Assembly: GCF_000687475.1 (NCBI RefSeq)
Contig: NC_057316.1
Span: 2,914,001-2,978,000 of the forward strand
DNA: 64,000 nt
Reading direction: 5' to 3'
From: Ustilaginoidea virens
Taxonomy: Eukaryota > Ascomycota > Sordariomycetes > Hypocreales > Clavicipitaceae
Shown here: piece by piece, positions 36,001 through 48,868 of the stretch
Position numbering within the stretch: the first letter of the stretch is position 1
How the letters are laid out: each line of letters opens with the position of its first letter
Notes under the pieces: model-generated
Told to the model about the DNA's origin: nothing
The model's database searches: none
The model's input: the letters and a program-made list of their open reading frames with translations, nothing else
Made by a program: the position numbers and the translations under genes

Positions 36001-39000
36001 GTCTCCACTCCGTAGGATGGATGGGCTATTTTCGCCTCAAATCCCCGCAAGGTAGGTCCGAAACGAAAGGCCATACATACAGTCTTCGTGGTAGTTGGGC
36101 ATGTGGGTTTTGCTTCGTTCTTTCGGGACCGTCTTGGCTGACACCACCAGATCAAAGTGTTGACTTGATCGCTATTATTGACGCCCGAAGCCCACACCTG
36201 GCAATCCTCTCTCCAATCGAGGCTCAGGAATGATGCCTCGAGGCCGGAAGAATTCCTGGTGTCCATAGGCAAACTAGCGGCTACGGCGGACAAGTTGTCC
36301 GTCCACCTGTCCGGCCGGCGGCAAAATGGCCGCAACTGACTGGCCGCAACTGACTGGCTGCCACTCATGAGTGGCGTACATAAGCGTGCCAGTTTCATTT
36401 CGCCGCCTGTTGCACACTAAAATGTCTTGTGTTTGCAGGCATTGGCCCTCCAGGGTGCTCACTGCGGCCATGTCGGCCGGCGTTTGAGAGCCTGATTTCT
36501 GTGAAAGCAGTTGCACAGAGGCTGAAGTTCTGTTGCGCGTGGTCTTCAGCGAATTAGCAAGCACCCCTTGGCTAATAATGGTCGGCCTTGAAACCAGTCC
36601 CTTGACAGTCTCAAGATGCACAAATAGAGATTTTGCTTGCCCGGGTCCACGACGGTTGCACTTGTTGCAAAAAGTGTGAAAACTGATGGGGTGTAACCGG
36701 GTAGCATGCGATACCGTGCCGGAGGGAAAAATTAACACATGTGAGGTTCATCCGTTCAGCCCCTTGGCTGCTTAAATCCGCCGCGGGAAGGGTTAAGCGG
36801 CTGCAGAGCATGCAACATGCAATGGATGCTTCCGTCATAAGCATTCAGTTCAGGCACTGTGCCAGATAGATAGTCTTTGGGCTGGCAACATGGTTGGGAG
36901 GTAACGCATCATTCTGTTGCGTTTCTCAGGCGAAAAGGTGCGCTCTTGAGTCTGCATACTGCATGTGCAAGGGCGGCAGGGCTCAAAGCGGTTCGATCCA
37001 CCGGACAGGTAATGGATTGTGATGCAGTAAGTTCATAGTCCTCCGTGCGCTGACATCTGTCGCATATGTGCACAACTTGCCAGCGTAACAAAGGTGGGTT
37101 TTGTCAGCTTACCTTACCGCTGCTGTTGCCAGAAGTTGGAACACGATAGCATCACTAATTCGTTGTCTGATGCAATAAGATCGATCAGCGTTCCTGCGAA
37201 CGGACTGGTTGGCCTTGACTTGGCACTCTTTAGGCCGGTTCGGTCCCCAACGATCGAAGATTCAACTGACAATAACCTAGTGCGCTAGAAGTCGGAGGAA
37301 TCTCTAACCAGCAGGCTAGGACAATAATTGGTGTACTACTCCATACTTGCCCGAGAACTTGCAAAGCTTGATGATGGAATAATTCGAACATTGCTCTTCG
37401 TTGTACAGGGTACGCAATTGCGGAACAGTCAGCCATGCATGGTGCGATGACCAACTTATCGATTGCTGGCCTCGCAAAAGAGATGGAAACGATCGAACAA
37501 AGTCAACTGGGCCGGCTCTGATCTCTTGGTATTCGTACCTAGGAGCCAGCAACGACTTTTTACTTTTGCACCTGCCGCATCGAAAGCCAACACCTCCCTG
37601 GGTTCTTGTGGCGCTGCACCATGCAGGTACGTTTGCTTTGGAGGCATCGGAGGCCATCAACGACGCCACGTTTGAAACCGGGACTGGGGGCACGAGCGTC
37701 AGCGGCTTGATCCTTGAATCCTTGGTCGCCCTAAGGCGAAGGTCAAGGGCGAGGCATTAGTGGCAAGCTACGCGAACTGATGGCGCAGGAGCTGCCGATA
37801 TCTGGCCCGAGACAATGCATTGAGCAAAACGCTCTTTTTCTTTCTTCTTCTCCTTTCTTTTTTTGTCCTACGGAGTACGGAGTACCATGACATCCGTTGG
37901 GAAAATTTACCCAAGATATTTTCAACGGCAGCTTTGGTAGGGGCGCCTTTCATAGGCGATCGATCCTGGTCTGCACTGAGCAGCCATGGGGGTGACGATC
38001 ACCGCTAGCCAAACTGGGCGCATCAATAGACGCTTTTGACGACGAAGAGTCGCGGGCCCCATCCCGACAACCCATGACAAACCACGACAAAAACCATGAC
38101 AAAGAGAGGATCCCTGGCGTGGCTTTTGCGGCTGGCGCTTCGAGCAGCCGCCGAACGGATTGCGGTGGGCGAAACAGATGCCAAACACGCCTGCAGTGCA
38201 ATGCAGATCGGCTGTGTTGAGGGTGCATCTGCAACCTGGCATCTGCAACCTGGATGCTTGGACGTTCAACATCGCTTGGTTTCCCGCCGCCCCCCCCCCC
38301 CCCCCCTACCTTCACCTAGTTTATTTTGCTTTGCCCCCCTCATTTCTTTTTCTCCCTTTCCCGCCTTCTCTCAGGCACACGTCCCTAGCTGCATGCCACC
38401 ATGGGATTCTCGCGCAAAGCGTAGTACTCCGTAATGAAACTGCCGCTTGAGTACGGAGTACTTGCTCGTCCGTCCTGTCGCAAATGCAGTACGTACCGCA
38501 ATCTCCATGTGCCGGCGGCAAGATTGACAAGGAATCGAATCTCATTTTCTTGAGCTTCTTTTTATTTCTGCCACCCGACCAAGACCCCGCGTCGATTGGA
38601 CAGGTCGAAAGGGCCACTGTGGGAACTCTAGCATCAAAATATTTATTTCGGGTTAAATGCAGAGCTAGTAAGCCTGCAGTGTTTGCAGCCGTCTCTCTCC
38701 GGACCAGTCTAGAGAGTTTGGCGCGATGCCCGCTTCCGCATGGCCTGGCGGAACTTCCCGTCATCCAAGGCCACATTCACATTGACTGGGGCCCCGGTAG
38801 CGAGAAGAAGAGGCTCAAGAGCCTGGCTTCAATGTCAGTGGCCCACCATGCCACGGAGCTGCAAATCACAGCTTGCGTATCTTGCATTTGCCACTGCGCT
38901 GATAACGACAACAAGACGCTACTTACTGGCAAGGTGTGGCAAAGGGCCATTGAGAAATCATGATGCCGCCCATTCTGACGGCCATTGTGGGCTCCTGGAG

Positions 39001-39937
39001 GCGGACCGAAACAAGGCCATGACCAATCTTCAGCCAGCGGTTCAGTTTCCCGTTGGCAGCCATTACATTACATACATGCTAACCTTCCCCCCCCCCCCCC
39101 CACCCCCCAAGCCGCCCACAAAAATAAAATAACTTTGCTCTCAGCCTAGCCATGTGCTTTTGCCGTGCGGCGTGCACCTTCCCGGGTCCGCATCCTAGGG
39201 GAGAAACAGAGCGCGGGAAAGAATATGCGTCCGACAGTGTCCGCCATTTACTCCCGTCACATGATGCGACGCAGCAATATATCCGACATGCTATGCCCTA
39301 GACCGCTTCTTTGGGCAAGCCGCTATAAAGCATGAGCATGCGATATTGTGACGGGTGCAGAGGCAGTTGGTGCAGGCGTTTTTGCGTTTGCTTTTGATTT
39401 CGAATCCTCTCGCCGATGTACGGAGTCAGGAGTCGGTCGGTCGGAGCTGCGGATAGACGGGGCTGAGAATCTGATTTTGAGCAACAGCCAAGACGCAAAG
39501 CGGGCTTTGACGAAGCGTTTGCCAACCAACCATCCATGACTTCAGCTTGGGGGGAACACGACAGTTGGCTTCCTGATCAGGAAGCCTTCTGGAACTGGAA
39601 TCTGGAATGCGCATAGATGGACTTGGGAGCCAGCCCAGTCGGTCCTTGACAGCGGGGCCGGTAGACTCTGGCCGGCCCTCTGCCCTGGAGGGGGTGGAGG
39701 GGAGGGGAGTGTCGTTAGCGAAGTATAAGAATGACGGGCTGCGCGTCAGGAGCACAGGTCAGGTACCGGGTACTTTGCCCCCTCCCGTCAAGGGACGGAC
39801 AAGCCGCCCCTCCCCCCAGAGTCACCCACCTGTCAAATCAAAATCATCTTGTCCGCCGCGCTCTCTGCAGCCCGCGCTCTCTCTCTCTGCAGCCTGCCCA
39901 ATGCTCAATATTAATCAATACGGAGTCACGGCCTGCC

Positions 39938-40045
39938 TGGTGCGGTGTCGCCCTGTGCGGTGTTGCCCTGTGCGGCGTTGCCCTGTGCGGCGTTGCCCTG
40001 TGCGCCCCGCCCCGCCCCGCCCCGCCCCGCCCCGCCCCGCCCCCT
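39938..40045. repeat. 16-bp GC-rich array followed by CCCGC pentamers
   Basis: Four copies of a 16-bp unit related to TGCGGCGTTGCCCTG pass directly into eight copies of CCCGC and then a C-rich stretch. Further on, a CGGTATGTGT-like array (about 40176-40230) and a 42-base CT array (40510-40553) follow. Confidence 0.85.
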
Positions 40046-40507
40046 TCACCCCCCCCACTTTGTGAAATTGTCTCGGCCGTGGGAAAACTTTCCACTTTGA
40101 CCCGATCCCTTGATCCTTCCCTTGAAGACCAGTTTCTCCAAGTACGGAGCCACGGGAAAACGGAGTACTGCGTATGCGTCGGTATGCGTCTGTTTTGCGT
40201 CGGTATGTGTCGGTATGTGTCGGCATGCGTCGGTAGCAAGGAACGTACTTCACGGTACATGGCATGCTACCCATCCAACGTCGGCGCATGCCTCTTTTCT
40301 TCTTTTCTTTTCTTTTCTTTTCTCTCCCTGCGGGCTTCTGGTCTTGTGTTGTCTGTTGTCTGGCTTGGTTCATGGTGGGAGTAAGAGCAAGAAGAGGCTA
40401 GCTGGCCGTCATCCTTTTGCGCACATACATAGGACTTGGACTGCTCAGTACGGCGTACTCGGCACTGCTTGGAGAGCGAGCGCCGGGAACTTGAAGGACT
40501 CACTCTC

Positions 40508-40556
<49 letters not shown>

Positions 40557-41439
40557 CCACTTCCCGGCCGAAGCATGCAATCACACACCCCCCCCCCCCT
40601 CCCAACACACCAACAAACAACAACAACAACTTCCCCTTTCCCCCCCTGCTCCGCTGCCCGGGAGCTCGCTCGTCTGCGTTGGCTCTGGGGCCGGCGCTGC
40701 GTTAGCAAACGTTGACTCGGGAGTCGGTACCCCCGGTGCGCTCGTTACCGAGCTGAGCTGGAGTGAAATCGTCCCGGGCTGCGTCTGCGCTGCAACCTGC
40801 GCTGAATACGGAGTACGGAGTAACAGGGTGAGTACTCCGTACTGACCTGCGCTCTTGGTTTCCCGAACGACAGACGTACGTCCGACCCTGCCCTTTCCCT
40901 TGCCTTGCCTTGCCTCGCCTCGCCTCGCCTCGCCTTGCCTTGCCTTCTGCAGCCCTGCGAATGGGCTCACGGGGCGGGGGGGGGGGGGGGGGGGGCTGAA
41001 TGGCGTGCGCGGCGCGCAGTGCGCAAGTGCCCAGTGCGCATGTCGTGCCACGGCGGCGACCAGGACGATCCGACGTTGCTGTTGGGAGACTATCGCCCTT
41101 GCCCTCGCGTCAGATTGCGTGCTCCACGGATGTGCTCGACTGCCCCGTCGGTTCTGGGGTCTTGGTGGCACGGCATCGGAAACGGCGGTCGCCAATTGGC
41201 CCTGGCTCCGTGTTTGGGGTATTGGCGGTTTGGCGGTTTGCTTGGGATTAGGGATTACGGCGGCGGGACCTGCGGACAATGTCTTCCGACGCGAGGCGAC
41301 GTGCTCTGTCTCTGCTCTGTCTGGTGCGTGGCCCGGTCGGGTCCGAAGGGGGGAGTCTGCGGGCGAAGGAGCCTGCGGTGGCGCAGAAGAGGTACCTACC
41401 TATCTTGGGGGTAGGGCTACGGACGGATGCATCACGGAC

Positions 41440-41471
<32 letters not shown>

Positions 41472-41576
41472 TGGGTGTGTTGGTTCCAGCTGGCCCATCC
41501 AGCGAGCGCTTGCGCTTGCTTGGCCGCGAGGGGCCTCGATTTCCAGCAGCCTGGGTGAGTTGACCCCGTTTCGTCC

Positions 41577-41740
41577 CGTGTCCCGTGTCCCGTGTCCCGT
41601 GTCCCGTGTCCCGTGTCCCGTCCCTCCTCCTGGGGGGTTATTGTTGTTGTTGTTGTCGTCGTCGTCGTCGTCGTCGTCGTTGTAGTCATTGTCGTTGTAG
41701 TCGTTGTTGTTGCTGTTGTTGTTGTTGCCGTCATTTGTTC
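41577..41740. repeat. CCCGTGT heptamer array followed by GTT/GTC triplets
   Basis: Seven CCCGTGT copies (about 41577-41622), then a TTG/TCG triplet array to about 41740. A GGAT array lies just upstream (41439-41472). Confidence 0.9.
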
Positions 41741-42197
41741 TGCCGCGGACATGTCAGTTTAGCCTGGGCAAGTTTCAGCTGCCTGCCAGCCCGTCGACTT
41801 GCGGAGAATATCGGCCAAATAAGAGGGTTGGGGGGGAGGAGGGGGGGGGGGATTCAGGTCAGCGTGTATCTCGGGCCGCCCATTGGCTCGGCCTGGCCCT
41901 GACTAAGTGGTGGTGGTGGCTGCCGGTTGGTCCTCGGGCGTCCTCGGGAGCCTGTTGGTTCACAGGGCACGGGGCACAAGGGCACGGGGCACGGGGCACA
42001 GTGCGCGCTGACGACCTGCCCGGGCTGGCACCCAGACACCCAGACACCCAGACACCCACCCCCCGTACGGCAGAGCAGGGGTGGTTGGCTGCATGTCCCA
42101 TTGTGGCTGGGGGGTTGGGATTCCCGGCCGGTACCGGGGCCATCTGCCCGTCCGGGACCGGGGGCAAGCACCAAGCAAAGCTCGCATTTGCCCACTC

Positions 42198-42239
<42 letters not shown>

Positions 42240-42439
42240 TTTTCCTTTCTTGGTCAAAGCTTTGCCCGCAAAGGCTGGCTTTACCTGGCACCAAAATGGC
42301 TCGGGGACAAAAGCCGGGCGGTTGCCGACGAGCAAGTCGCCCGGCGAGTTTCAATGCCGTGTCAAACAAAGAAAGTCGCGCGGGGCGCCATTCAAAAGAC
42401 CGCCGGTACCGGTCGCCCCCCCAAAAACCTTCCCTTGGC

Positions 42440-42520
42440 CACAAGGCGGCCACAGGAGGCCACAGACGGCCGCAGACGGCCACAGACGGCCACAGACGGC
42501 CACAGACGGCCACAGACGAG
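42440..42520. repeat. 10-bp array, unit CCACAGACGG
   Basis: About seven copies of GGCCACAGACG with one CGCAGACGG variant. They end at GAGAAAGC near 42522. Confidence 0.9.
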
Positions 42521-42665
42521 AAAGCTGATGATGGCTGCGCGCGCGCCAATTTGATGTTTGCGCTGCACCCACGCGCGCGCGCATCGGGCAGCTTCCGGCA
42601 GGTGGGGCCGGCCCCTAAGCCCCTAAGCCCTGCTGGGCGAAGCGAACAAAACATGTCGGCCCGGC

Positions 42666-42703
<38 letters not shown>

Positions 42704-44979
42704 GATAACAACAGCAACAAGGCAAGATGCAGGCTCCTTCGCTCTTGCTCAATCTTGCGGTCCCCACCCGAGGTGAGACGCGGTGACGTGCCGGCGGTTA
42801 CCGTGCACCACCAAAAGTCACTGGTGCTCAGTGCGTGCCCCGAGCCTCAGGCGGCCCGAGCTCGACCGACGACAAGATGAGAGAGAGCCTTTATTGCCGC
42901 GATTTAGGCCGATTCCTTTTTTTTTTTTTTTTTTTTTTTTTTTCCGTTTCGCGAACGGCCACGGCTATCACCACCCCTCTCCCCCGCCCCCACCAGCCCC
43001 ACCAGCCCCACCAACCCCGGTCAGCCCGGCGCGGGATGTGGATAAACGTGTCGGTGCAACGTTGAACAGAATGCGACATTCCGACCTTGTTCGGAGTATA
43101 TTAATCCATTGCCGGGGTGTTTCTTTTTCTTTTTCTTTTTTTTTTTTTTTCTCCCTGCATCTCCTTCCCCCCCCCCCAAACCCCTTTGGCGGGGCGTGGT
43201 TGGGGAAAACGGCCAGTCGCGCTGTCTGTCGTATGACGCCGTCCTTCGTTCTTCGTCCTTCGGGGGTGGATAAAGAAAGTCGTCATGGTGCACGAGGGCA
43301 GCCAATCCGGCCTTTTTGTTTGGCGTTTCATGCTCCCCCGGCGGAAGGGGGATGCGGCACATGACAGGAGCAAGCCTGGCAGTGACGACTTCTGTATCTG
43401 TAGCCTGCCTGCCTGCCTGCACTTCCGTGCTCCGTACTTCCGTACCAGGGACCGGCTGGCTGCTATCGATGCAGGTTGAGGTGCAAAGTCCGTAATCGTA
43501 CGGGCAAAACAAAAAAAAAAAAATGAAAAAGAAAAAGAAGCGGCTCGGTGCCCGGTCCTGGCCAAGCCCCATGCCCCATGCCCCATGTGCCCTATGCAAC
43601 CGCCAAGACGCCCTCGCCTCGCAGGGCTAGCCCAGCCAACCCTGCTGAATGGGAATGAAACCCACAACCCCTGCTGTTCCATCTCTTCTTACGCGGTATA
43701 AAGAACCCCTCGTCCCGCAATGTGCAATGTGTCGATAGTTGGTTGCTTGGTGGCAAGAACGAGAAAGCACCGACGGGATACCGCTTCTCGTACAGGGCAG
43801 CAACCCCCCATCCCGGGGACGGGCGTGGCGTGGCGTCTCTGCTGGAGTCTGTGAACCTGTGGCCCACGGCCGGGAAGCCGGGGGCCCCAACTCGCCGGGT
43901 CATCATCATCACCAAGAAAAACAGAAAAACAGAAAAACATTTGGCAAGGTGGGGGAAAAGAGGGGGGTGGGGGAGGGGAGAGGGGGGCTCCGACGGCCCA
44001 AAACGATGGCATCATGCAGCGCGCACGGTCCCCGATCTTTCTTCCCCCCCTTCCTTGGCTGCATCTGGATTCCAAGCAGCCCGTAGATAACTAATCACAG
44101 CGGAGGGCCTCGGCCCACGGAGCCAGAGCGGCCAAATACGTACCATGGACCTGGTTCTACCTTTCCGGTGAGGCGAGGTGCAGTTGTGGCGTCTCTGAGG
44201 AACCGCGAAGCTGGCAGGCCGGGCGTTTTATTTCATTTCATGGCGTAGTACATATATATATATATATATATAAACTTGCGTGCTTGCTTGCGGGAGAGAG
44301 GTCGTGGAGCAGAACCCGCCATCGTGAACAAGACCCGTTGCCGCCAAGCATATCCGTTGGCAGTCATATCCGTTGGCAGTTGCAGATGCAGCATTTGGTC
44401 GGATAGTGGGGGAGGGGGCGGGCAAGGTGGGCGTTAGCTGACGGGTGGTTGGCATAGGTTGGCATTATCCGTAGTATGTAGCTGCCACGGATCACACGGC
44501 GCATGTTGATCCTTTGTCTGGCCGGCGACGGACCTAGGGGGGACTGTGCCATGTTTCTTGCCGTGGATGCGGCCAGCTGTTGCGCTTCTTTGTTCCCACC
44601 GTCGTGAGGCTGGCCCAACAACGTTCACAGGCAGCGTTTGCGAGATTCGAGCGAGATTCGAGCGAGATTCGAGCGTCCCGGTTCCGCAGTAGACTGACTG
44701 ACTGGCCGCGAGCTCCACCACTACTAGCAACTGGATATCGCCAACACGTTGCCGCGAGTTCTCTTGGTACGATGCTTGGATCCGACCACGTAAAAAAACA
44801 ACATGCCACGATTCCGTCGGCGGTTGCTTCAGCCTGGCGGGCGGTGTAGGGTATTTCCATCCTGAAGGTGACCTGTTCGAACCGGCGAGTCATGCGGAGC
44901 GAACCCGGCCTTGTCAACCAACACCCAGAGAGGCCCTCAAACTGTCTGTCCCCTTGCGTGTTGCGCCAAATCGGGCTCA

Positions 44980-45019
<40 letters not shown>

Positions 45020-47051
45020 GTAGCCAGCAGAAAATGGCCCGCAAAAGACCAACGAGGCCAACACCAGGCAACTCCTCGAAGCCGTGACCGATCGACCCGG
45101 TTCTTCCATGATGGGACCTGGGACCTTGATCATCCGTCCAGACGCCGAGAGTCCGCAAGGTCTGGGAACGAGCATTTGCCGCTCCACCTCTCCCGAGGCC
45201 AGGACTGCGAAGCATTGCATGGCAAATTCTCTGTCGCAGCATTGCTGACCCTGCCGGTCACGCCCCGTTAGCCCTGTAGCCCTACGACAACTCGGCTTGC
45301 GTTACTGGGAAACCCGGCAGTTGACTACCGTCTGCCGGTTTCCATCTTGCCTTTGCCGCTTTCGCCAGATGACCCCTTCCCCCCCCCAAAAAAAAAAAAA
45401 AAAAAAAAAAAAAAACCGTGCCTGCATGGTGGGCCGGAGGCACATTCGCCAGAGTCCAGGTTGTCGATCCTGGTTGTCGAGTTGAGCAAATCACTCCGTA
45501 CTGCCCCCGACTCACGCCTGCTCGTGGAAGACGGTGTGCCACAAATCTCTCTCCACGTTTTCTATTTAGGTTGGGAGACGAGAAAGCGCATAAACTCAAA
45601 TTCGATCGACGTGAAACAATGTCTTTGATGTCGAGAATGGCAGGCTTTCTTGCCGGATCCCCTGCTCCGGCCAACATCCCACCGGGAGGGGCAGTGGGCA
45701 GCGGGCAGCGGGTGGCGGGCGACAGGCGACAGGCGACAGGCGACAGGCGGCGGGCGGCGGAAGGGAAAAGGGGGGAGGCTGTTTTTCTTTCTCGTCCTGT
45801 AGTTGACTCGCCTTGTTCGGTAACCCTGCGAGTGTTTGGTGGAGGAACGGTAGGGTCTTGCGAGGACTAGGCGCGCCTTGCTTGTGGAGACGAGTCGTGT
45901 CCAGTGACTTGAGACTGAGGAGACCGAACGTTTTTTTCCGGGTGGGTTCTGGACCCTTTTTTTTTTTTTTTGTTCTTTTTTTCATAACTCTCGAATCATG
46001 AAGTGTCGTGGAAAGCGGATGTTACCGGACAGCCTGGCGTGTCGGCCATTCTTCTGGCTCCCATCATCATCATCATCATCTTTGCGGAAGCAATGAAAAA
46101 ACAAAAAAAAAAAGAGTATGCTCGAGTGGCATCATGTAACGTTGACCGGCGTCTTCCAACGCCCATTCTGCGTAGTAGCATGTTTTCTCCTCGGACCAGT
46201 TGGGGCTCCAAGTGTCGTCTTGGCCGTCCCGATTGACCATAGTGATGAAGGAAGGATGACGCTTCGCCATTTCCATCTGCGCATCGAGGGGAAGCCCTCG
46301 GGGGCATCCACATGCAGAGTCGGTCCGTCCTTGGCCACGCCAACTTGGGCTGGTCTCGTTTCCCTCTGCTCTAACCCCGGCCACCTTGTTTCCTCGGCCA
46401 AGGCAGCCTCGGTGGCGTTCCATGACACTGCTGGGCCGCCCAGGCTGGTTCTCTCGCTGCGTCCCCCCGAGTTGCAAATGCGTGACGGCAAGACCGCCGT
46501 TGATGGCGCTGCTCGCTTCCAGAACATGATGTGGGCGTGTTGACTGGGTGATTCTTGTGAATGGGGGAGAAACATGCCGTCCATGCTGTGTTTTGTTTCG
46601 CGAGTGTGGTGTCTCGTCAGCCGGAAACGTCCAGGTTTCAACCGCATTGACGCTGATGACGACGAACGCGGAGCCCATTCGTCTGGCCGATTCGCGGAGG
46701 GCGAGCCCAAGGCGCTGCTGCTGTCATGCACTCGACGGCACGCGAGCCACGAGCCACGAGCCACGAGCCATGCCGAGCCGTCTGTCCTCGTAGACTTTGG
46801 GAGCTGCGATGCTCGAGTTCACAGAGAGCTTCCAGAACACGACGACCCGGACCTCCAATGGACAAGACGCGCCTGAAGGTTGGAAACCGATCATTGATCG
46901 CCGCACGGCTTGCGACGCCAACGTGCTTTCGAATGGATGCCGATGGAGGACGGATCAAGTTGCTGTGGATGGACGCGAGGTTGGGCTTGGACTTGGCGGA
47001 GCGTCGAGTGCAGTCGGTCCTACTTGAGGAGCTTCAACGCTGAAAGCGGTC

Positions 47052-47170
47052 ACATACGACCATAGCCGCCTGAGAATTCTGGATCCCGTCCGATCTCCGA
47101 TAGAAAAACAGGCGAGCGCCGGATTAGTAGTTGGGTCGGTGACGACCAGCGAATACCTGGTGTTGTATGT
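47052..47170 (+). rRNA. rrn5: 5S ribosomal RNA gene
   Basis: A 119-base unit with the full 5S layout. It starts ACATACGACCATAG and ends GTTGTATGT. Helix I pairs ACATACGAC with GTTGTATGT over nine base pairs, including one G-U. Helix II pairs CGCCTG (47067-47072) with CAGGCG (47109-47114). Helix IV is GGTCG-GTGA-CGACC (47134-47147). The internal control region reads TTAGTAGTTGGGTCGGTGAC, as in ascomycete 5S genes. A T7 tract at 47177-47183 can terminate Pol III. No clear TATA-like element is seen about 29 bases upstream, so expression is unproven. Single dispersed 5S copies are known in filamentous ascomycetes. Confidence 0.93.
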
Positions 47171-47176
47171 TTCAGC

Positions 47177-47183
47177 TTTTTTT
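47177..47183 (+). terminator. Pol III T-tract terminator of the 5S gene
   Basis: A run of seven T, seven bases past the 3' end of the 5S unit. Longer T runs follow at about 47204-47219. Four or more T in the coding strand is the usual Pol III stop. Confidence 0.7.
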
Positions 47184-48236
47184 CCCCTCTTTTCTTTTCT
47201 TTTTTTTTTTTTTTTTTTGGATCCTTGCTTTTCGATTTAGGTACCTTTTTTTTGGGGGGGGGGGGTTATTTTCCTTTTTATTTTTTATTCTTATTTTTTT
47301 TGCTCGTCCCTTTGTGTCTCCAGCATGTCCCGTGACTCGCAGGCATCCCCGCCAGCAAAAGTCGTATAGGTACGTACCAGACTGCCAAGCCACATGCACC
47401 TCACACGCAATTGTTTCCGTGCCGGTTGAGCCGTCTTGGCCTTGGCTAGGTACCTCCTAGTGGGGGTGCTTTGCTGCAGGCTTGGTCAATAAGGCAAAGA
47501 CGTCTGTCTACTCATGGCAGCCGGCGACTAGCGAGCTTTGTTCGGCCTGGTTTATAGCGCCTGTCCGACAAAAGGACGAGTTCCCCCGAAGATGCTCACC
47601 ACAGCGGGGCTTCGAGGCTTTGGGCTTCGAACGTGCTGGTCTGTGTGCCGGTCTCTGTGTCGTGAAGCTGTCGGCGACCCACCTGAAGTGAAGACGGACG
47701 AGGAGGGATCAATGCCAAGGAACGGGTGGCTTTGCGCTTTGCCTTTACGGGGCAGGCCCTGAATCTCGACGACTGCTGGAGGGTGGGGCGGGTCACTGCC
47801 AATCCTGGCGGCCAGTCCGCCAGAGACTACGGAGTAGTGCCAGTTGGCAGACAACTGGTTAGTGGCGCGACTGCCTAGCAATGACTCGTGGGCATCAAGC
47901 AAGCCACATGCATCAATCCGTCAACTAGAGACTAGAAATCATCATGCCCGTGCCAATGCGTACGGCTCAGTGCGAGCTTGCCCCGTGCCTGAGCCGGATT
48001 ACCGCGGCAGAATTGCCACCAGGCCTGGGCCTGTTCAGCGCCTTTGGGCGTGTTGCCGTGTGCGGTGCCGGGTTGCCGCGGTTGCCGCGTGCCCTGTGAC
48101 GGCCTAGTTGTGGCGTCCTGGCTGTGGCGGCTTGGGGCTGGAGGGGGGGCAGTCTTGGCGCGTTCCAGCTGGAGGCGGCTCCTGGCACCTGCCTGGGCTG
48201 GGCCTTTGTGGTCTATGTGGTCCATGTGGCTGGTGG

Positions 48237-48290
48237 TGACTGTGACTGTGACTGTGACTGTGACTGTGACTGTGACTGTGACTGTGGCTG
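48237..48290. repeat. GACTGT hexanucleotide array
   Basis: About nine copies of TGACTG/TGGCTG upstream of the OPT gene. Confidence 0.95.
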
Positions 48291-48544
48291 TGGCTGGTCT
48301 GGTGCAGTCTGGTCTGGTGCTAAGCCTGTATAGCCTTTTTTTGCTTGTACTGTATGTAGATTGCCGGCCCCTCCTCTCTCTCTCTCCAATCATCTCTCAA
48401 TCAATCAATCCCGTCCGGACTTGATTCCCTTCTTCTGCGCCCATCTCGTCCTCCTCCGTCTCCTGATCCGGACCCGGCTTGGCTCGACTCGCCCCCTCTG
48501 GAACCCATCCGATCCGACGACGAGGCACCGATCCATCCATCCAT

Positions 48545-48660
48545 CGACAGCGACAGCGACAGCGACATCGACATCAACAGCGACATCGACAGCGACAACG
48601 ACAGCGACAACGACAACGACAACGACAGCGACAACGACAACGACAACGACAGCGACGACG
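48545..48660. repeat. GACAGC/GACAAC/GACATC hexanucleotide array
   Basis: About nineteen GACARC- or GACATC-type units in the probable OPT leader. It is followed by TCG and CGC triplet arrays (48809-48867) that reach the start codon. Confidence 0.9.
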
Positions 48661-48810
48661 CCTGCCTCGTCGTCACCACCGGGGTTGGGGTTGCCTTTCC
48701 CGTCCAGCAGTGGGACGTCGACACCATTGCGCCCGTCCCGCGAGCCCATCGAGGGGCTTTCCCTCGTCAATCCTTCTCCTTGAAAGGCCGTCGTCTCCGC
48801 ACTTCTAGGC

Positions 48811-48866
<56 letters not shown>

Positions 48867-48868
48867 CC

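Larger units (their letters stand above)
29661..48868. other. 19 kb region without recognisable protein genes
   Basis: I looked on both strands and found no exon with a known family signature. Open frames are short or consist of repeat translations. The region carries many unrelated tandem arrays (the larger ones are listed separately) and homopolymers: A at 33004-33050, 42667-42702 and 45390-45415; T at 42209-42238 and 42919-42943; G near 40976-40994; C near 38288-38305 and 39089-39102. It also carries at least nine TACGGAGTA-type words. A 5S rRNA gene lies at 47052-47170. The right end, from about 48,350, is the OPT promoter and leader. Confidence 0.65.

Noticed and set aside
36274..36738. 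Minus-strand frame with HTFCNKCNRRGPG, resembling a zinc ribbon.
   Set aside because: A single Cys pair without a second pair at suitable spacing, and the surrounding sequence reads as random.
44860..44900. GTTCGAAC word resembling a tRNA B-box.
   Set aside because: The flanking bases do not form a T-stem and no cloverleaf can be drawn.
46076..47043. Overlapping frames of about 100-210 codons on both strands just before the 5S gene.
   Set aside because: Several competing frames of similar quality and no motif. Part of the sequence is a GAGCCAC repeat. No consistent gene model could be built.
29661..48868. Possible telomeric, CRISPR-like or transposon origin of the repeat-rich stretch.
   Set aside because: No TTAGGG array, no spacer-repeat alternation, no terminal inverted repeats, and no transposase or reverse-transcriptase motif seen.
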